Below are positions 49,201 to 64,000 of a stretch of DNA of 64,000 nt, one piece after another (position 1 is the first letter of the stretch; each line of letters starts with the position of its first letter). The stretch lies in the NCBI RefSeq assembly GCF_022539665.2, contig NC_081331.1, positions 10,820,638-10,884,637 on the forward strand. Direction: 5' to 3'. The DNA comes from Daphnia carinata. Taxonomy: Eukaryota; Arthropoda; Branchiopoda; Diplostraca; Daphniidae. The position numbers and the translations under genes were made by a program. Below the pieces are notes generated by a model, which saw nothing but the letters and a program-made list of their open reading frames with translations, did not search any database and was not told where the DNA came from.

Positions 49201-49997
49201 GCTAAATAAAATATGATGTCAGCTAATGATTGCCTTATTTGAGTGAAGAAATCTTGAACTTGTCTAGAATAAGGAAAAAATGTTTAAATGTATCTAACGA
49301 GAAATGATGTTACTAACAAACCTCCTATGTTTTGGACCACCCAGAGCTCGATTTTCATGCAGTAAATTGATTTCCTTTTCAAGACTGAGCTGTCCTAATA
49401 GGACTATAATTTGATCAACCAGGCCTTTCTCCACCAACTTATCTGTGTACTTTGTGACTAAGTTGACAACTTGTTCGCTGGTGTCTACTGCCCAAGAAAC
49501 ACCTTTCCTTGCTTGTATGAGGGTTTTCAGTGAGCTTACAATTGCATGTCTAGCATCGTAGTATAAAAGCACTGAAACTAAACCCCTGGTTAGATCTGGG
49601 TAGTAGTGCATTTGTTGTTCTGCAGTATGTAGGAGCCCAACTGAGATGTTTTCGTTTAAATTAAACATATCTGAAATTATAAGTGCCTCATCAACAAATG
49701 ACTGTTCAAGTGAAGCAGTTGTTTTCCTTCCAGGAAAAAGGACAGGCTCTTTAACGGATTTCAGAAGAAGATTTCTGTCATCAAGATTTTTGGCCTAAAT
49801 AGGGTAAAATTTAGGGTAAAATAAATAATGATTTTTTTATTTTTTTTTTTATTTTGACTTACTGGCTGTTTAAGAAGGGCAGAAAAATCTGAACGGTGAT
49901 CTTTCAAAACCTTCTCCAGGTTCTCCAGGTCGTTACATTGTTGATTACCGATTGTATTTTCAACCACATTGTGGAGGTCTTTCGACTTTGTCCACAT
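43296..49997 (-). CDS. Nup205: Nuclear pore inner-ring scaffold nucleoporin Nup205
   Basis: Large alpha-solenoid scaffold of the nuclear pore inner ring that binds Nup93. Minus-strand coding exons, 5' to 3': 49863-49997, 49322-49794, 48493-49263, 48007-48434, 47796-47945, 47516-47739, 47351-47447, 47080-47285, 46763-47018, 46489-46696, 45887-46412, 45253-45826, 44851-45194, 44406-44756, 44096-44327, 43449-44026 and 43296-43373. They total 5631 nt, exactly 1877 codons, close to the human 2012 aa. Family landmarks are VLFPGRKTTASLEQSFVDEA, DLTRGLVSVLLYYDARHAI, GDLLPPSLYISYASML, EALVKQCEIVSEEDVQLT, and LYVYESQMGLLTRLA. The gene is convergent with STING; stop codons are 264 bp apart. Confidence 0.95.
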
Positions 49998-51993
49998 TGT
50001 TTCTAACGTAAACTTGTAACACTATACCGTTTCAAGAAAAGAAGAACAATTCAGTAGATAAAAAATATTTCGACTAAAACGCTTGATTCGAAACTTCGAA
50101 TTCGTCTGTGAATATGCAGCATACAGACGTGCCGGTGGCTGAAGACAACGCCATCTAGATTACCATCATAAGCGCCCTCTGGCTAACACATTTTCCCGCC
50201 AGTGGGCGAATAGAACGATCTGCAGTACTAGCTTTGTGTAACTCAATGCTATACAAATTAGAGGATTTTTCTAAATTTCTCTTTACTTTAAAAAGCCATG
50301 TCTAAACCCATGGGCTTGTATAGGTCACGTAAATAAACGAAAACAAGGTACCAATCTTACTTAAGAATGATCAGACGGTTTGTAATCAAAAGAGTAACAA
50401 GTAATATTTACAAATGAACTGCAAGTTATCCTGTACACAGTGTCTTGTCCAAAACAGTCACGTATAACACGCACAAGAAATGAATGAAAAAAAGACCGAC
50501 CACACACGGAAAATGAAAATAATAATCGACAAGCACAAAAAAAAAGTTGTTCCCTTTTATCATTATACAAAAAAGCAATGCTCTCAGCTGCTTTTTCTTT
50601 GTTGTGGAGAAGTGGTGGTGTGGAGTTGGAGCAGAAGGAAATACGGGGAAAATTCAGTTTTCGCTCAAGAAAATCGTTATAAAGATGACATCGTTCTTTT
50701 TTTCAGAAATAATGACGCCCAATTTGGGAGACCGAGTCCAACGCGTCATCTCGATTACAAAATAGAATATTAATAGCACTGAGAATTTGTTTTTTGTTGT
50801 TGTTTTCACCTGTACAAATTACACTAAGTCATCCAACTGACTTGATATTACAGACGCACACCTACGACGACACGTTGCGCTGTGCCAAAAGTTGCCTTTC
50901 AACACACACTCACTCACTCTCTCCCACACACACACAAGGTCGATATTAGCAGAATTTTTCTTATACGATAGTATTACTTTTTAAAAAATTTCGGTGTTGA
51001 AACAAGGTAAATGAGGAAAAGAAGGAAGATCAGGGCGAGAATAGAGGGTTTTCCTTTCAACGACACGCACCCACGCACACGCAAAACAAAAAGAAACGGT
51101 CGACGGTATGATTGTGGCAAAATTATCAAAAAGAAAAAGACAATCATCCTAGAGTGGATAAGTTGAAGTAAGGAGACGGACGTATAGGAACGGTGGTGTC
51201 CACCTATTTGGGTATGTTTTCCTTGTTACTTGATACTATGTACAAGATTCGCATGTTGGGATCAAATTAAGAAATGAAAATCCAATCGTTAATCGCACTG
51301 CGAAGGGGAAGAGAGGGAGACGGGAAAAAGAGACGAGGGGTCGGAGGAAATCGTAGGATTGAGCATTTATTTTTTTTTCTTTTCAAAATCTCCTAATTTT
51401 CTTTTCCTTTTTAAATTTATTTGTTTACTCTCCTCGTACGCAAAGAACGGCGTTTCTTTTTTTTACCGCCTCTTTGTTTCCTATACAGGTTTTCATCATA
51501 TGTATATTATCTTATAAGTTCACAAAACATATGCAATCTTTGATGCTCGCCATAACTCGTCTGTTGTAGAGTCTACATTCTAGACTTAATTGAGATCAAA
51601 AAAAAAATTAATAATAATGAAAAAAAAATGTCATTCGTGATCCAAAAAAAAACCCCCACCATTTTGCCGTTTGCGTGTGCCCAGATTCTATAAGCATCGT
51701 GTGATGGGAATTTGTCCACTTACATTTTGCCATTTTGAGAGGGGAGGAGGAGGCGCTTTGCTAGTGGGTTAGGACAGAGGGTGCAGGGAAATGGACGAAC
51801 GCCTTCCACAGCATTCAGTCTACTAACTTGCTATTGCTTGGCTCGCAGTCAAAGGTCACTTAAGAATGTTTAACAAACTGAACAACGAAATGAAACAAAG
51901 AGGAAGCTCCTAATACTGAATACCCAAGCTTTTGGAAAAAGCTCTTCCCCGCTTCTTAATGCTGAATGACAGGCGATGATCAAATCCGAACGA
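49998..51993. other. Nup205 promoter region and CBP 3' UTR
   Basis: Intergenic region between two same-strand genes. A minus-strand AATAAA near 51366 could end CBP mRNA, with others possible further on. Short CA-rich tracts lie near 50900-50935. No gene seen. Confidence 0.5.
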
Positions 51994-61009
<9,016 letters not shown>

Positions 61010-62856
61010 GACTTGTTAAGTTAAACCAAGCACCCCTTCTGCTAAAAAAGACTCATCGCAGATCCTCTCCCACCAGCACATGACACTTGGACAAGTACAG
61101 AGAGGTCATAGAGCACTCTTCTCCACAGCCATTGAAGATGTATAGGTAGAAAAGAGACAAGGCAGGTCTGATGCTTCCTTCCAAATTTTTCTTCTTCAAC
61201 TAAATAAAGCGTCCAATGCGCCGGCCACTATTTTAATAGACGTTTGCGAATCACTACGATGGCGGTAAAACGGGGCCTCCGATGCAGGGGCAGCAGCTTC
61301 TTCCGCCGACCGTGTAGAATTGAAACCTTCCTTCACGGCAACGGCTTTCACTTCAAAAAAAAAAAAGAACAACCCCGTCCCACCGTCTGTAGTCGTCCGA
61401 GATCTCCACAGTAGGGGTCGCCGCCAAATTTTCGATTTTTATGTAAACTTTTTTTTCCCGACAATATGACGATTCGTTAACAGTCAACGACACAATCTTG
61501 CATCACAAAGTGAACGATGGCGAAAATTTTCCGTTCACAAATGATATTTCTTCTCCTGCCACTAGATATATCTACATTCTTCACCAGGACCAAGGACAAA
61601 ATGGCTGCTGTTGATTTCTTAGCTTGGATCTAAGGGTCCAGCTCTGGTGGCAAATCTCGCAAGTTCTAGATGGTTTTTTTTTTATTATGCTACATTACTT
61701 TAAGATGTAAAAAATGTTTACGTTGTGACGTCCTGCTATTTCAAGTTATTTTGAATAAATTTTTTTCCTAGTGTAAAAAATTAATACTGCACAGCCAAAT
61801 AGGAAATTATATCAGGTGTCAAAAATTTTTACCCAAGCTCATTACAATTCGTGTGAACTTGAGACTATGTTGCCAGATTTCTACTTATACCGTTTTGCAT
61901 ACGTTTTTATTTATTTTTTCGGGCATCGTTTCTGAACGCGAACAGTTCCATTTACACATTTTTTTACATCAGTTAATTTTATAATCAAATTTTGAAAAAT
62001 CAATAATATTATAAATAATCAAAATAATTCGCGTATTTTCCCCCTTAAAGCACCAGTTTTTCTGCGGTTCAGGAGAAATGTATAATATTATACAAGAACT
62101 GTTTACAAAGGGATGCGTGAATAATTTTGCAATTTCTTCCGCGGATAAAAAAATGTTAGAGGAATTTCTTTTGGATCAGTAAGCAATTAAACAATGTAAG
62201 TGGAAAGGTTGAATTTCAGAGGGGGAGGGATGAGAACAATCCCTGTTACCTGTTGTTGTGTTTCTCAGTTTTGCAAGTTACTGAATGGCTTTAAAATGAA
62301 ATTCACGCTAAATTAGTTTGTAGTTTTTACTTGTTGGCATAATAGAAGGCATTCATGAGCACAAGCTTTTTTCTTTTCAAATCTGATCGTTCAGCATATT
62401 GGTAAACTGCTATATTAAGGTAAACATAAAAGGGTCTGTTTTTATTTTTGGAAGGTACAGAGTATAAAGTAATGCTATTTACTAAGGTCCATTCTGACAG
62501 AATGTAAATACAATGAAGCTTTACCCAAATCACCAATTAATATGTAATATTATGCCATAAAAACACCGCATTTGTAGTGTAGCCAACATTTTGATGATTT
62601 AGGTGACGATGATGCAAAAATTACAGAAAAATTTAAAATCTAGCAAATAAAAATCTGTTAAAGATTTTAAGAATGATCTGCACGTTCACAATTTGAAATA
62701 CATCGATTTTCATTAAAGGCTTAGTCTTCAACCGATTTATCTACAAAACGAAATCAAGCATACTAGTCGTCGGGAAAAAAACCTTTGAAATACGTTGTAT
62801 TTGTCTTTTAGAAGGTAGGTTCAGCAACCTCTCAGTCTCAGCTACCTCTTACCAAA
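61010..62856. other. CBP 5' UTR/promoter region and spacer
   Basis: 61010-61640 is GC-richer and probably the CBP 5' UTR and promoter. It includes ATGGCGG- and ATGGCTGC-type YY1-like sites near 61258 and 61600. The rest is AT-rich without a recognisable gene. Confidence 0.45.
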
Positions 62857-62864
62857 TGACGTCA
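62857..62864. promoter_or_regulatory. Perfect CRE palindrome
   Basis: TGACGTCA, the full CREB/ATF site, lies 10 bp before an ATG in a good context at 62875. Confidence 0.5.
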
Positions 62865-62874
62865 TGAAAAAGCA

Positions 62875-62922
62875 ATGGCGGCGCCTGAAGACGCATCTCA
62901 GTTTCGCGAAACCATGTCAAGA
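62875..62922 (+). CDS. Possible first coding exon of a gene running out of the window
   Basis: ATG followed by 16 codons (MAAPEDASQFRETMSR) and a GTAATT donor. A C/T-rich stretch ending in CAG sits at 63996, followed by GTGG at the window end, and could be the next acceptor. The Ala-rich acidic start is typical of a conserved gene's N-terminus, but no homology can be tested from so short a piece. Confidence 0.3.
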
Positions 62923-64000
62923 GTAATTGTGTTGCCTATATTCTAGGGGCGACCATCAAAATTTTCTCATATATTATAAATGCCAAGAACCTAGATACCT
63001 AATGGTTCTGACAAGATTTTGAAACTGTCAACTTTTTTTGATGATTTTTTTTTCTTGCATTTGGTAACTTCTAGGCATAGAATTACGGTGCAAGACAGAA
63101 AGGAAAATTTTTTCAACGGATTTAAATATGTCGTGTAGTTTCTTATGTTTACTATTTGAAAAATTTTTCGTAAAGCTGAAATAGCCAAGTTTGACAGCCA
63201 GCAAGGGTAATGGCGATGTTACAAGGGGAGGGTAAGATGTGGCAGACAGAAGGAGCGGCTGTCTTGTCTGTCATGACTCCTCCCATTTACGTGAGAATAT
63301 GATAATACTTAACGTTTTCAATTAATCTCCTTTAAATGAAAGGAAATGACGAAAATTTGTTATCTCAGAATCCGTAAACAGTAGTTTCCCTTTCGAAATA
63401 TCAAACTTGTGTTGTGGCTCGATAGCCTCTGCAAGTCGGAGGTGAGCAGAATGAGAAGTGAAAACGTTACCTTGGGCCTGTTATGACTATTTGCTTTGGC
63501 TGCTACTGTATGCACTCGCTTACCCACACTGTGCTGAAATATAAACTATGGTATTGTTCAATAATTCTTGTCTCTTGTGATGGATCTTTTTCTAACCATA
63601 TGACTTGTCATTAGCACTTTAGTACGCCTTTGAAGGTATCCTTACTTCAGCAAACCCGCAAAACTTTGCATCTGGATTTGACTACTCAGTATTATGTAGC
63701 TTGGAGTTATTGAAAAAGTTTTGCTAACTAGCCATGCCCAGTAGTGATGCTAACCGAAGGATGTACACAACTGACACGAATGTGTGTGACAGTAGAACAA
63801 GTTAATGCTTTCCACTCACCATTAGTAACATATAGAAATAGGCCTAACCTTGTAACAAGTTCTACGTAGAAAGTATTCATGATCTTTAAATGATGGGTTG
63901 TGAAAGAAGTGGCTTTCACATGTTTTACAAACCAACCCCGATTTTGGGTTTTTAAGAATGAGACATTATTTTTCCCATCTTATCCTCTAAATCCAGGTGG
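62923..64000. other. AT-rich region, possibly an intron
   Basis: No coding exon recognised. If the 62875 exon is real this would be its first intron. Confidence 0.3.

Overview
The window looks like arthropod nuclear DNA, most likely a branchiopod crustacean such as Daphnia. The grounds are many short introns of about 60-80 bp, high gene density, RR-type cuticle proteins, a Skeletor gene, and a STING gene without the vertebrate C-terminal tail. The genes are eukaryotic and spliced. Exon chains below were read by eye from GT/AG sites, reading phase and protein homology. For most genes the summed exon length is an exact multiple of three, but individual boundaries could be off by a few bases.

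Left part (1-17.6 kb). Two tandem RR-type cuticle genes are followed by an unrecognised single-exon gene on the minus strand. Then come five plus-strand genes: an RNF126/RNF115-type RING ubiquitin ligase, TPGS2 (tubulin polyglutamylase complex subunit 2), two tandem VWC-type single-pass membrane proteins of the DGCR2/IDD kind, and Nedd4 (C2, three WW, HECT) carrying an unusual acidic exon.

Middle (20.7-43 kb). The Skeletor gene (two DM13 domains, DOMON, long Pro-rich tail) has a 4.2-kb first intron and an alternative terminal exon that would make a short secreted isoform. It is followed by a non-conserved block. This block holds a giant inverted repeat with two 2.25-kb arms around a 0.5-kb spacer. 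Each arm carries the same small coiled-coil gene, intact in one arm and frameshifted in the other, and the same TATA-preceded, hairpin-rich candidate Pol III RNA gene. A cluster of tRNA-like sequences (partly a 268-bp tandem repeat) and two foldback elements follow. STING lies next on the plus strand.

Right part (43-61 kb). Two large minus-strand genes lie head-to-tail: Nup205 (17 coding exons, about 1876 aa), convergent with STING, and CBP/p300 (nejire orthologue, 8 coding exons, about 2720 aa). The last 3 kb hold the CBP 5' region and a possible first exon of another plus-strand gene next to a perfect CRE.

The genes do not form a pathway. They are mostly housekeeping or regulatory genes: two ubiquitin ligases, a tubulin-modifying complex subunit, a nuclear pore scaffold, a chromatin acetyltransferase and an innate immune sensor. 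The novelty is concentrated in the 33.5-41 kb block.
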